Assembly: GCA_031261745.1 (NCBI GenBank)
Contig: JAISJC010000102.1
Coordinates: 1 to 45,670 of the forward strand
Length of the DNA: 45,670 nucleotides
Direction of reading: 5' to 3'
Source: Oscillospiraceae bacterium
GTDB lineage: Bacteria > Bacillota > Clostridia > Oscillospirales > Oscillospiraceae
Below the pieces are notes generated by a model. That model made no database searches. It was given only the letters and a program-made list of their open reading frames with translations, and was not told the DNA's origin. The position numbers and the translations under genes were made by a program. Position 1 is the stretch's first letter, and the number at the start of each line of letters is the position of its first letter. Of this stretch, positions 38,616 through 45,670 are shown piece by piece.

Positions 38616-40004
38616 ATGCTTGAAAACCTGCTCACGCCGTTCAAGTCTAAGTTGGACGGGCATACGGAGCTGCGCGCGCAGCACTACATCGCGCACGCCG
38701 CGCAGCTGATTAACGGAAACGTCACGGGAAACGGCTCGTCGGAAACGCAGGGACTTTCCGCGCGAGTCTACGCGGGCGGGCTTTGGGGCTTCGCCTCCGC
38801 GTCGGATTGCGACGAGCGTTCCGTGCGGTCGGTTATTGCGGCGGCGGACCGCAACGCGAAATTCCTCACCTCGCGCCTCGGCGAGCAGCTGCCGCCGTTC
38901 GGCGCACAAAAAGCGGACTTCCACCGCAACGCGACGCCGGAGGGCGACACGGAGCAGAAGCTCGTCCTCGACTTCGCGCGCGAAATTGACGCGTACATAC
39001 TCGGCAAGTTTACGAACCTCATCTCGCGCGTTGTCATCGCGGGCGCGGGCGTCAGCGAGCGAACTCTTGTGACCTCCGACGGCGCGGATTTCTATGAGTA
39101 CATTCCGCAAACGCAGATTTTCACGCAGATGAGCGTCCTCGCGGACGACGGCGCGGTCGTCGATTATTCTGACCTGCTGGCGCAGGAGGCGTGCGAAACG
39201 CGCTTCTTCACGGACGTAATCGCGAATCCCGCGAAGATTTTCGCGAAGATTGACGAGATTTACGAAACGCTGATGAAAAAACGCGAGGGCGTTTTCGCCA
39301 GAGCGGGGGAGTTCGACGTGATTCTCGACTCAAAGCTCGCGGGGATTCTCGCACACGAGGCGATAGGTCACACGACCGAGGCAGACCTCGTTCTCGGCGG
39401 CTCCGTCGCGGGACCGAACCTCGGAAAAGAGGTCGCAAGCCCGATGGTTACGCTCGTGGACTTCGCGAATAATTACAGGGGCGAGCCGGTGCCGGAGCGA
39501 ATTTTCATCGACGACGAGGGAACCGTCGCGCAGGACGTGACGCTGATTGAAAACGGCGTGCTGAAAGGCTTTATGCACAACCGCGAAACGGCGCGCGTAT
39601 TCGGCCACGAGGCTCTCGGCAACGCGCGGGCGAACAACTTCACAGACGAGCCGCTGATTCGTATGCGCAACACGGCGATTCTGCCCGGCAAAGACAAGCT
39701 CGACGATATGATTGCGTCCGTGGAGGACGGCTACTATCTCTCACAGCCGACGAACGGGCAGGCGGATTTGACGAGCGAATTTATGTTCGGCACCGCAATC
39801 GGGTATGAGATTAAGGGCGGCAAGCTCGGACGCGCGATACGCGACACAACGATTTCGGGCGTGGCGTTCGATTTGCTGAAAACCGTGACGATGCTCTCCG
39901 ACGAGATGACGTGGGGGCGCGGCTCGTGCGGCAAAAAGCAATCCATCGCCGTCGGTATGGGCGGGCCGAGCGTCAAATGCCGCGTCAACCTCGGCGGAAG
40001 ATAG
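38616..40004 (+). CDS. tldD: TldD metalloprotease subunit
   Basis: The zinc-bearing half of the TldD/TldE peptidase, which degrades unfolded peptides and in some bacteria matures microcins and RiPPs. The 462 residues contain the zinc motif in LAHEAIGHTTEAD (HExxxH) and ENGVLKGFMHNRETA, MRNTAILPG, and the C-terminal RIRVDE-like region replaced by VGMGGPSVKCRVNLGG. ATG 38616 is chosen because TAGGAGGATTATCA precedes it; the upstream open frame overlaps the previous terminator. tldE follows after 11 bases. No RiPP precursor was seen nearby, so a general peptidase role is the safest reading. Confidence 0.93.
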   Translation: MLENLLTPFKSKLDGHTELRAQHYIAHAAQLINGNVTGNGSSETQGLSARVYAGGLWGFASASDCDERSVRSVIAAADRNAKFLTSRLGEQLPPFGAQKADFHRNATPEGDTEQKLVLDFAREIDAYILGKFTNLISRVVIAGAGVSERTLVTSDGADFYEYIPQTQIFTQMSVLADDGAVVDYSDLLAQEACETRFFTDVIANPAKIFAKIDEIYETLMKKREGVFARAGEFDVILDSKLAGILAHEAIGHTTEADLVLGGSVAGPNLGKEVASPMVTLVDFANNYRGEPVPERIFIDDEGTVAQDVTLIENGVLKGFMHNRETARVFGHEALGNARANNFTDEPLIRMRNTAILPGKDKLDDMIASVEDGYYLSQPTNGQADLTSEFMFGTAIGYEIKGGKLGRAIRDTTISGVAFDLLKTVTMLSDEMTWGRGSCGKKQSIAVGMGGPSVKCRVNLGGR

Positions 40005-40015
40005 GGGGAAATGAA

Positions 40016-41335
40016 ATGAACGATATTCACAGGGCCGAACAGGCCGAATTTAAGGCCATAGCGGAGGAAACGCTCGAATTGCTCAAATCGCTCGGCGCGA
40101 CGGGCGCGCATCTGTCTGTCAGCCGCTCGCAGAACGACGAGCTGAACCTTGACGCGGGAAAATTCTCGCTCGTGCGCACGACAATCAGCTCCTCAATTTC
40201 GATAAACGCCTTCATCGGAAATAAATACGGCAATGCGGGGACTAACACCCTCGACAAGACCGCAATTGAAAAGGCCGCGCGCGACGCTGTGGCCTCCGCG
40301 GAGCTGTCCGAGCCTGACGACGCAAATGCCATCGCGCCCGGAATAGGCGAGCACGAATACGTTTTTGTCGAGGAGGAGGTTGACCTCGGACGGGTCTACG
40401 ACCGCGTGACGGAGTTCCTCGCCGACACGAAAAAGGAATTTCCGCTGATTGATTTCGTACAGTTTATCGCCAGCTTTACCTCGTCGGGCAGCTATTACGC
40501 GAACTCCAACGGCACACGCGTGTATACCGCCGGAACCGGATATACGGGCGGCGGGACGGTCTGCGCGCGAGACGGCGAGAGGGTTTCGTCGATGTCCGGC
40601 GTCGGCTTCACGGACAGGCACCTCGACAAGCCGATAATCGACTACCCGGAGAATCGCAGGACGCTCGGCGAGCTTGAAAGGCAAATCGAAACGGTACCCT
40701 ACGAGGGGAAAACCGTCGGGACGATTCTGATGCCCGCGGGAATCGCGCAGGAATTCATCGGGTATATCGTCGGCAACTGCCTCGGCAACGGCGCACTCGT
40801 CGCGGGAATAAGCCCCTGGCGGGACAAAATCGGCGAAAAAGTCACCGACGAGAAATTTTCCTTTGTGTTTGACCGCGCGGACAAGCGGTTAAAAGACTTT
40901 TCTCCCGTGACGAACGACGGATATATCGCCGAAAAGCAGGTAATCATTGAAAACGGCATTTTGAAGAGCTTCGCGCTCAGCCAGTACGGTGCGCTGAAAA
41001 CGGGTCTGCCGCGCGCTACGGATACGAGCTGCTACATTGTCGAGGGCGGCGAAACGCCACTTGATGAGATTATCGCGGGGATTGAGAACGGAATTCTGAT
41101 GAACCGCTTCTCCGGCGGGTCGCCGACGCCGGACGGCACGTTCTCCGGTGTCGCGAAGAACAGCTTTCGCATTGCGGACGGGAAAATCGCCGAGGCGGTC
41201 AGCGAAACGATGGTTTCGGGCAACTTCCTCGAAATGTTCAACAATATCATCGCAATCTCGCGCGAAACGATTGAGGACGGCAGCAACGTGATGCCGTGGA
41301 TTGCGGTCAGCGGCGTGACAATCTCCGGCAAGTAA
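40016..41335 (+). CDS. tldE: TldE/PmbA-family peptidase subunit
   Basis: The non-zinc partner of TldD. The 439 residues have the family layout: N-terminal helical part with LKSLGATGAHLSVSRSQNDELNL, a central GKTVGTILMPAGIAQEFI segment, KQVIIENGILKSFALSQYGAL, LMNRFSGGSPTPDGTFSGVAKNSFRI and a C-terminal NNIIAISRETIEDGSNVMPWIAVSGVTISG. The HExxxH motif is absent, as expected. AGGGGGAA stands before ATG 40016. The pair forms one transcript ended by a hairpin. Confidence 0.93.
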   Translation: MNDIHRAEQAEFKAIAEETLELLKSLGATGAHLSVSRSQNDELNLDAGKFSLVRTTISSSISINAFIGNKYGNAGTNTLDKTAIEKAARDAVASAELSEPDDANAIAPGIGEHEYVFVEEEVDLGRVYDRVTEFLADTKKEFPLIDFVQFIASFTSSGSYYANSNGTRVYTAGTGYTGGGTVCARDGERVSSMSGVGFTDRHLDKPIIDYPENRRTLGELERQIETVPYEGKTVGTILMPAGIAQEFIGYIVGNCLGNGALVAGISPWRDKIGEKVTDEKFSFVFDRADKRLKDFSPVTNDGYIAEKQVIIENGILKSFALSQYGALKTGLPRATDTSCYIVEGGETPLDEIIAGIENGILMNRFSGGSPTPDGTFSGVAKNSFRIADGKIAEAVSETMVSGNFLEMFNNIIAISRETIEDGSNVMPWIAVSGVTISGK

Positions 41336-41341
41336 ATTATG

Positions 41342-41366
41342 ACGCCCGCCGCAATACGGCGGGCGT
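41342..41366 (+). terminator. Probable terminator of tldD-tldE
   Basis: A ten-bp perfect stem (ACGCCCGCCG / CGGCGGGCGT) with a five-base loop, followed by TGCTTTC. The T-tract is weak. Confidence 0.65.
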
Positions 41367-41441
41367 TGCTTTCACCAATAATTCTACCGCTGGTTGAAAA
41401 TTCTTCAACTGCGACGGTATGGTTTTCGCCGAAAATTGCCG

Positions 41442-41464
41442 TATAATCAAATTATGACCGGTCA
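41442..41464 (+). promoter_or_regulatory. -10 box and palindromic operator before the XRE-TPR regulator
   Basis: A perfect TATAAT at 41442-41447 is followed seven bases later by the perfect ten-base palindrome TGACCGGTCA (41455-41464). The palindrome would cover the transcript start, a repressor position. The -35 is poor. Confidence 0.5.
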
Positions 41465-41489
41465 AATAATAACACAATGGGGAATAAAT

Positions 41490-42587
41490 ATGGAAAACAC
41501 ATTTAATCTCGGCGAAAAGCTGAAAGCCCTCCGCAAACGCCGCGACCTCACGCAGGAGCAGCTTGCGGAAACCCTCGGCGTGTCGTTCCAGGCCGTTTCC
41601 AAGTGGGAGACGAACGCCGCGTACCCCGACATCTCGCTGTTTCCGATAATCGCGAACTTCTACGGCGTGACGACGGACGAACTTTTAGGCGTGGACATTT
41701 CAAAGGCAAAGGAAAAGGTGCAGGCGTACATTGCGGAAATCAATTCGCTCCATCTGCGGTGGAAAGAGGACGAAACAATCGCGCTGTGCCGCAAGGCTTG
41801 TCTTGAATTTCCCGGCAATTTGGAGCTGATGTTTAACCTCGCGGTGCAACTGCGGTGGTTCGCGGACGGCTCACCCGAGAGTTATGACGAGCCGATTGCG
41901 ATTTGTAAGAAAATACTTGAGGACTGCACGGACACGGAACTTCGCACAAGTGTGACGGTTACGCTCGCGGGGTGCTACCACGGAAAGGACGACAAGGCGA
42001 CCGCGCTTGAATTTGCGGAGCAACTACCGCCAACGGGTTATTCAAGACAGGTTGTAATCGGAACCTACGCACTCAAAGAGGGCAAAGAGGGTCTGACATA
42101 CGCGCAATGGCTTATCCAATATTTCTATGAGTTTTTGACGACAAACGTCAAGGTCTACGCCGACGTGGACTGCTGGAATCCGGAGCAGAAAATCCCGTTT
42201 GAGGACAGAATCGCGATTTATGAGCAACTTCTGCAACTTCAAGGTATCATCTACGGCGAAAATATGTGCGACCAACACTTCGACGCGTATGAGTACAACC
42301 GCGTTATCGCGGCTTGCTATCTGCTGATGAAGCGGTATGACGAAACGCTCGACTATTTGGAGCGCGCCTACGTCCACGCCGAAAAGTACGCGGCGTACAC
42401 GGACGGCGACGAATACACGTCGCTGATGCTGCGCGGCATCACGGCGGAGCCGCATTCGCGGTGGAGCCGCAGCCCGTTTGAGGATATGCTCGACCGCTTC
42501 ACGGAGCAGGAGCGGTACGACCCGCTGCGCGGGGAGCCGCGATTTATCGCGCTGCTCGAAAAGGTCAAAGCGAGGGCGGGGGCATAA
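41490..42587 (+). CDS. XRE-family regulator with C-terminal TPR-like helical domain
   Basis: A DNA-binding regulator of 365 residues. The N-terminal Cro/CI helix-turn-helix (about 8-65) reads LGEKLKALRKRRDLTQEQLAETLGVSFQAVSKWETNAAYPD, ending VTTDELLG. The remaining 290 residues are helical and TPR-like: ETIALCRKACLEFPGNLELM, AIAICKKIL-type repeats, DDKATALEFAEQLPP and YDETLDYLERAYVHAEKYAAY. This layout is common in Clostridia, where such proteins sense peptides or metabolites; ligand unknown. ATG 41490 has GGGG upstream. A palindrome just before it may be its own operator. Confidence 0.85.
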   Translation: MENTFNLGEKLKALRKRRDLTQEQLAETLGVSFQAVSKWETNAAYPDISLFPIIANFYGVTTDELLGVDISKAKEKVQAYIAEINSLHLRWKEDETIALCRKACLEFPGNLELMFNLAVQLRWFADGSPESYDEPIAICKKILEDCTDTELRTSVTVTLAGCYHGKDDKATALEFAEQLPPTGYSRQVVIGTYALKEGKEGLTYAQWLIQYFYEFLTTNVKVYADVDCWNPEQKIPFEDRIAIYEQLLQLQGIIYGENMCDQHFDAYEYNRVIAACYLLMKRYDETLDYLERAYVHAEKYAAYTDGDEYTSLMLRGITAEPHSRWSRSPFEDMLDRFTEQERYDPLRGEPRFIALLEKVKARAGA

Positions 42588-42596
42588 TGCCCCCGC
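42576..42596. terminator. Hairpin between convergent XRE-TPR and spoIVA genes
   Basis: A nine-bp perfect stem (GCGGGGGCA / TGCCCCCGC) with a TAA loop; the loop is near the XRE stop codon. Plus-strand trailing bases are TCCCTCTATAATAT, with no T-run, so termination is uncertain. Confidence 0.45.
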
Positions 42597-42601
42597 TCCC
42601 T

Positions 42602-44083
42602 CTATAATATAATGCAGATAATTCCGCCGCTGGTACCCTCGTTTATTATGCGTTGCAGCGTTCCGCGCAGCTTCGCCTGCGTCTCCTCCGGCATTTTCTT
42701 GATTTTCGCGTTCAGCCCCTCGCCCGCGATGTCGTAAAGCGACTTGCCGAACATATTCGACTCCCAGATTTTGCCGACGTCGCCCTCAAACTCCTGCAAC
42801 AGGAAGTTAATGATGTCGTCGCCCGCGCGCTCGCTGCCGACGGCGGGGGACACCTCGGTTTCGATATTCGCCATCATCATATGAATGCTCGGCGCGCTCG
42901 CCTTGAGCTTGACGCCGTAACGCCCGCCCTGGCGGACAATCTCCGGCTCTTCGAGCCGCAGCTCCTCTCGCGACGGCATAACAATTCCGTAGCCCGTTTC
43001 GCGCACGTCCCGCAGGGCGGAGCCTATGCGGTCGTATTCGCGCTTGACCTCGGACAGCTCCGTCAGCAGGGAAACGAGGTCGCCGTCGTCGCGCACGTCA
43101 AATCCGGATTGCGCGGACAGCGTACCGTAGAACAGCTCGCGCGGCACGTCGAGCGACACGGCGACGTTTCCGCGGCCGAGGTCGAGGCCTTTCACCGTCG
43201 CGCCAGACACATTTTCGTCGTCGGCGAGGAGGTTTGCCGCCGTCTGCGCGTCGCGAATGCGTTTCAGCCCCGGCGCAGCCTTGCGGATTGACTCCAAAAG
43301 ACCGCTTTTAATCGGATGCGTGACCGGCAGCGCGTCCACCCACGCGGGCAGGAACACGCCGAATTCCGCAATCGGAAACTCGTACAGCACGGACTTGATA
43401 ATCGCCTCAATATTCGCCGCGTCCATTTTTTGGACGTTCTCCGCGACGACGGTCACGCCGTGCTTCGCCGAAAGCTCGCTGACGAGGTTCGCGGCGGCGG
43501 GCGCGTTCGGCTCCGCCGAGTTTACGACGATGATAAACGGCTTGCCGATGGCGCGCAGCTCCGACACGACGCGGTTCTCCGCGTCGATATAGTCCGCGCG
43601 CGGAATATCGCCTATGGTGCCGTCCGTCGTGACGACGATACCGATGGTTGAATGCTCCGCGATAACCTTGCGCGTGCCGAGTTCGGCCGCCTCCGTGAGC
43701 GTAAGCTCGCGCTCGTGCCACGGCGTCGTCACCATTCGCTCGTGACCGTCCTCGAACTGTCCCGCCGCGCCCGGCACCATATAGCCCACGCAGTCAATAA
43801 GGCGCACGGAGACGTCGGCTCCGCCGTCGAGTTTCAGCGCGGCGGCCTCCTCCGGTACGAATTTCGGCTCCGCCGTCATAATCGTGCGGCCGGAACCGGA
43901 CTGCGGCAGCTCGTCGCGGGCGCGCTCTTTCAGATACGCGTTTTCGATGCCGGGAATGACGAGTGTTTCCATAAACCGCTTGATGAATGTGGATTTGCCC
44001 GTACGCACGGGTCCGACGACCCCAAGGTAAATATCGCCGCCCGTACGCGCCGCGATGTCCTCATATATATTATGCTCGTTCAC
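42602..44083 (-). CDS. spoIVA: Stage IV sporulation protein A (spore coat basement ATPase)
   Basis: An ATPase that polymerises on the forespore surface and founds the spore coat. The 493 residues match the family length. The Walker A motif is GVVGPVRTGKSTF (about 21-33), followed by RDELPQSGSGRTIMTAEPKFVP, LIDCVGYMVPGA, PWHERELTLTEAAELGTRKVIAEHSTIGIVVTTDGT and the C-terminal GGIICIIL. The start is GTG at 44083 with AAGGGGGA upstream. A SigE-like promoter lies ahead of it, in line with SigE control in Bacillus. Confidence 0.97.
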   Translation of the reverse strand: MNEHNIYEDIAARTGGDIYLGVVGPVRTGKSTFIKRFMETLVIPGIENAYLKERARDELPQSGSGRTIMTAEPKFVPEEAAALKLDGGADVSVRLIDCVGYMVPGAAGQFEDGHERMVTTPWHERELTLTEAAELGTRKVIAEHSTIGIVVTTDGTIGDIPRADYIDAENRVVSELRAIGKPFIIVVNSAEPNAPAAANLVSELSAKHGVTVVAENVQKMDAANIEAIIKSVLYEFPIAEFGVFLPAWVDALPVTHPIKSGLLESIRKAAPGLKRIRDAQTAANLLADDENVSGATVKGLDLGRGNVAVSLDVPRELFYGTLSAQSGFDVRDDGDLVSLLTELSEVKREYDRIGSALRDVRETGYGIVMPSREELRLEEPEIVRQGGRYGVKLKASAPSIHMMMANIETEVSPAVGSERAGDDIINFLLQEFEGDVGKIWESNMFGKSLYDIAGEGLNAKIKKMPEETQAKLRGTLQRIINEGTSGGIICIIL

Positions 44084-44119
44084 GCTTAAATCCCCCTTGT
44101 TGAAATTGGCTTAATAATG

Positions 44120-44146
44120 AGTATGAGGATAAGCACTCTTTTATGA
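44120..44146 (-). promoter_or_regulatory. SigE-like (mother-cell sporulation) promoter of spoIVA
   Basis: On the minus strand: TCATAAA, 14 bases, CATACT. This fits the ATA and CATAC cores and the spacing of Bacillus SigE promoters, although the outer positions differ. The leader would be about 28 bases. Confidence 0.6.
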
Positions 44147-44175
44147 TTGACTTTTTGAAATGACAGTGGTAAAAT
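44147..44175 (+). promoter_or_regulatory. SigA-type promoter of tRNA-Arg
   Basis: TTGACT, 17 bases, TAAAAT. Transcription would start near 44182, about seven bases before the tRNA. Confidence 0.75.
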
Positions 44176-44188
44176 CTGATGAGTAAAT

Positions 44189-44264
44189 GCGCCAATAACT
44201 CAGAGGATAGAGTAACTGCCTTCTAAGCAGTAGGTCGAGGGTTCGAATCCCCCTTGGCGTGCCA
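44189..44264 (+). tRNA. tRNA-Arg (anticodon UCU)
   Basis: A 76-base cloverleaf with encoded CCA. Acceptor GCGCCAA pairs with TTGGCGT, leaving a G-T pair at the first position. The D stem is ACTC/GAGT, the anticodon stem ACTGC/GCAGT with loop CTTCTAA (anticodon TCT at 44222-44224), and the T arm GAGGG-TTCGAAT-CCCCC. It reads AGA (and AGG by wobble). No terminator lies between it and the lipoprotein gene 37 bases downstream. Confidence 0.95.
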
Positions 44265-44301
44265 CGCGTACAAAAATAAAAATATTAAAGGAGAGACAAG
44301 A

Positions 44302-45501
44302 ATGAAACGCACATTAGCCCTGTTACTCGCACTCGTTATGCTCGTCGCGCTCGCGGCCTGCGGCGGTAAAGCCGACGACGCCACGGGAGACGCGAACACC
44401 CCCGCAACCGCGAATAAGGTAGTGAAAATCGGCGTGTATGAGCCGGCCTCCGGCGACAACGGCGCGGGCGGCAAGCAGGAAACCCTCGGCATTCAGTACG
44501 CGAACGCGCTGACGCCGACAGTTGAAATCGGCGGCGAGACCTATCAGGTCGAGCTTGTTGCCGTTGACAACGAATCCTCCACCGATAAGGCGGCCTCCGC
44601 CGCGAACACGCTCGTCTCTTCGGGCGTGAGCGTCGTGCTCGGCTCCTACGGCTCCGGCGTGTCCATCGCGGCGAGCGACATCTTCCGCGACGCGGGCATT
44701 CCCGCCATCGGCGTAACCTGCACAAACCCGCAGGTGACGCTCGAAAACACGCATTACTTCCGCATCTGCTTCCTCGACCCGTTCCAGGGTACGGTTCTGG
44801 CGAACTTCGCCGCCGAAACCTTCGGCGCGCAGAAGGCGTACGTCCTCGCGAAGCTCGGTGACGATTATTCCGTCGGCCTCGCCACCTACTTCCAAAAGGC
44901 GTTTGAGGCACTCGGCGGCGAAGTGAAGTACGAGACATATCCGGAAGGCAACAGCGACTTCAACAGCTACATCACGAACGCCAAGAACTTCGGTGCTGAG
45001 GTTTTCGCCGCCCCCGTTTCCTCTGAGGCCGCCGCGAACATTATTGAGCAGGCGGCGTCACAGGCGTTCACGGTTCCGCTGTTTGCGGGCGACACGTGGG
45101 ATTCCAACGTCATCACCGGTGCCGCACAGGGCAAAGACGTTTCGATCTACGTCACCACGTTCTATCAGGAGGGTGGCTCCGCCAGCTTCGACGCGGGTAT
45201 CAAGGAATGGATTAACGGCAACCCGACAAACCTCGCGAACAACAACGGCAACGATATGATCGCCGCCGTGTCCGCGATGGGATTTGACGCGTACTATGTC
45301 GCGCTTGAAGCCCTGAAAGCCGCCGGCTCAACCGACTCCAAGGCAGTCAACGAGGCACTTTGGGATATCAGCTACGACGGCGTTACCGGCCACATCGCGT
45401 TTGACGAAATCGGCGACGCGAACCGCAACGAGGCCGTCGTCAAAAAGGCCAACACCGCGACAGGCGAGTGGGACTTCGTGGCGATTCAGGGCGTAAACTG
45501 A
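44302..45501 (+). CDS. ABC transporter substrate-binding lipoprotein (branched-chain amino acid type)
   Basis: The surface-anchored binding protein of an ABC importer, LivK-like (periplasmic-binding fold type I). The 399 residues begin with a lipoprotein signal (RTLALLLALVMLVALAAC; lipid-bearing Cys20), a short linker and the two-lobe domain: KIGVYEPASGDNGAGGKQE, VELVAVDNESSTDKAASAAN, VLGSYGSGVSIAASDIFRDAGIPAIGVTCTNP and FRICFLDPFQG. The C-terminal MGFDAYYVALEALKAAGS is also typical. ATG 44302 has AAAGGAGAG upstream; an in-frame codon further back lies inside the tRNA and is not a start. Permease and ATPase genes are not visible. The ligand could be a branched-chain or other amino acid, urea or a short amide. 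Confidence 0.92.
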   Translation: MKRTLALLLALVMLVALAACGGKADDATGDANTPATANKVVKIGVYEPASGDNGAGGKQETLGIQYANALTPTVEIGGETYQVELVAVDNESSTDKAASAANTLVSSGVSVVLGSYGSGVSIAASDIFRDAGIPAIGVTCTNPQVTLENTHYFRICFLDPFQGTVLANFAAETFGAQKAYVLAKLGDDYSVGLATYFQKAFEALGGEVKYETYPEGNSDFNSYITNAKNFGAEVFAAPVSSEAAANIIEQAASQAFTVPLFAGDTWDSNVITGAAQGKDVSIYVTTFYQEGGSASFDAGIKEWINGNPTNLANNNGNDMIAAVSAMGFDAYYVALEALKAAGSTDSKAVNEALWDISYDGVTGHIAFDEIGDANRNEAVVKKANTATGEWDFVAIQGVN

Positions 45502-45520
45502 TAAAATATTCAATTTTTTC

Positions 45521-45549
45521 TTGACAAATATTCTAACATAGCGTAAACT
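45521..45549 (+). promoter_or_regulatory. SigA-type promoter of the downstream exported protein
   Basis: Perfect TTGACA, 17 bases, TAAACT. The transcript would start near 45556. Confidence 0.75.
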
Positions 45550-45554
45550 TAATA

Positions 45555-45591
45555 GCGCGGGACAAGGGAGTCACACTTTCTTATCCCGCGC
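45555..45591 (+). promoter_or_regulatory. Stem-loop at the extreme 5' end of the leader
   Basis: An eight-bp stem (GCGCGGGA / TCCCGCGC), extended by AAG/CTT after one mismatch. It starts at the predicted first transcribed base and is followed by AAATTTTC, so it is not a terminator. It may protect the mRNA or act as a regulatory leader. Confidence 0.55.
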
Positions 45592-45624
45592 AAATTTTCA
45601 ATCTATAAAACAGGAGAGGTAAAA

Positions 45625-45670
45625 ATGAAAAGATACTTAGCAATTATTCTCGCGCTCTGCCTCACAATCG
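45625..45670 (+). CDS. Start of an exported protein, 3' partial
   Basis: Only 15 codons are in the window, reading KRYLAIILALCLTI after the Met: a basic start then a hydrophobic core, as in a signal peptide. CAGGAGAGG stands before the ATG. By position it may be a second binding lipoprotein, like the preceding gene, but the sequence is too short to tell. Confidence 0.6.
   Translation, partial: MKRYLAIILALCLTI

Noticed and set aside
38616-41335. RiPP biosynthesis cluster suggested by tldD-tldE
   Set aside because: No precursor peptide, radical-SAM or cyclodehydratase gene is near; the pair stands alone as a housekeeping peptidase.
44254-44301. In-frame upstream start for the binding lipoprotein inside the tRNA
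   Set aside because: It would place coding sequence in the tRNA 3' end and spoil the lipoprotein signal peptide. AAAGGAGAG supports 44302.
1-45670. CRISPR arrays, insertion sequences, prophage genes
   Set aside because: No spaced repeats, transposase or phage-like genes were seen on either strand.

Overview
The window is GC-rich chromosomal DNA (my estimate by eye is mid-to-high 50s per cent G+C) from an anaerobic, endospore-forming member of the Clostridia that carries the Wood-Ljungdahl pathway. Evidence for this is the end of a carbonyl-branch operon (corrinoid/iron-sulfur protein large subunit and AcsE methyltransferase), three sporulation markers (SpoIIR, SpoIVA and the spore-coat transglutaminase Tgl), a ferredoxin-linked 2-oxoacid oxidoreductase and MobB. 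No phage, transposon, CRISPR array or rRNA was seen. No gap between genes exceeds 300 bases.

Layout. 1-2080: end of the acetyl-CoA synthesis operon, closed by a terminator. 2094-7545: housekeeping genes (nitroreductase, RlmD-type rRNA methylase, DusB, an ECF sigma factor with a putative anti-sigma partner, pyrophosphatase, a small membrane protein). 7694-13845: SDR reductase, HD-domain protein, stand-alone AICAR formyltransferase, PurD, a membrane protein and MgtE. 13842-15054: MobB and a secreted LysM-CAP protein. 15110-20800 (minus strand): a catabolic operon of cyclase-family hydrolase, hydroxyacid dehydrogenase, beta-keto acid cleavage enzyme, CoA-transferase A/B and sodium:solute symporter. 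20991-25484: cysE, cysS, an acyltransferase and a MATE transporter. 25485-26501: a more AT-rich patch with a small secreted protein and an XRE regulator.

26550-33063 (minus strand) is the most unusual part. A four-subunit 2-oxoacid:ferredoxin oxidoreductase is followed by a branched-chain aminotransferase, a free-standing LeuA regulatory domain, and an 815-residue fusion of a sugar-isomerase-like TIM barrel to an acyl-CoA synthetase. The TIM barrel appears to have lost most metal ligands. I infer a module that joins branched-chain fatty acids and branched-chain amino acids through reductive carboxylation (or the reverse, fermentation), with a leucine-sensing domain built in.

33100-45670: a P-loop ATPase, a 67-residue membrane peptide, SpoIIR, a G5-M23 cell-wall protein, an SDR enzyme, an unknown protein coupled to Tgl, TldD/TldE, an XRE-TPR-like regulator, SpoIVA with a SigE-like promoter, tRNA-Arg(UCU) that seems to sit in the leader of a branched-chain amino-acid-type binding lipoprotein gene, and the start of another exported protein cut by the window end.

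Promoter, terminator and start-codon calls rest on reading the bases; family assignments rest on recognised motifs. No database search was possible.
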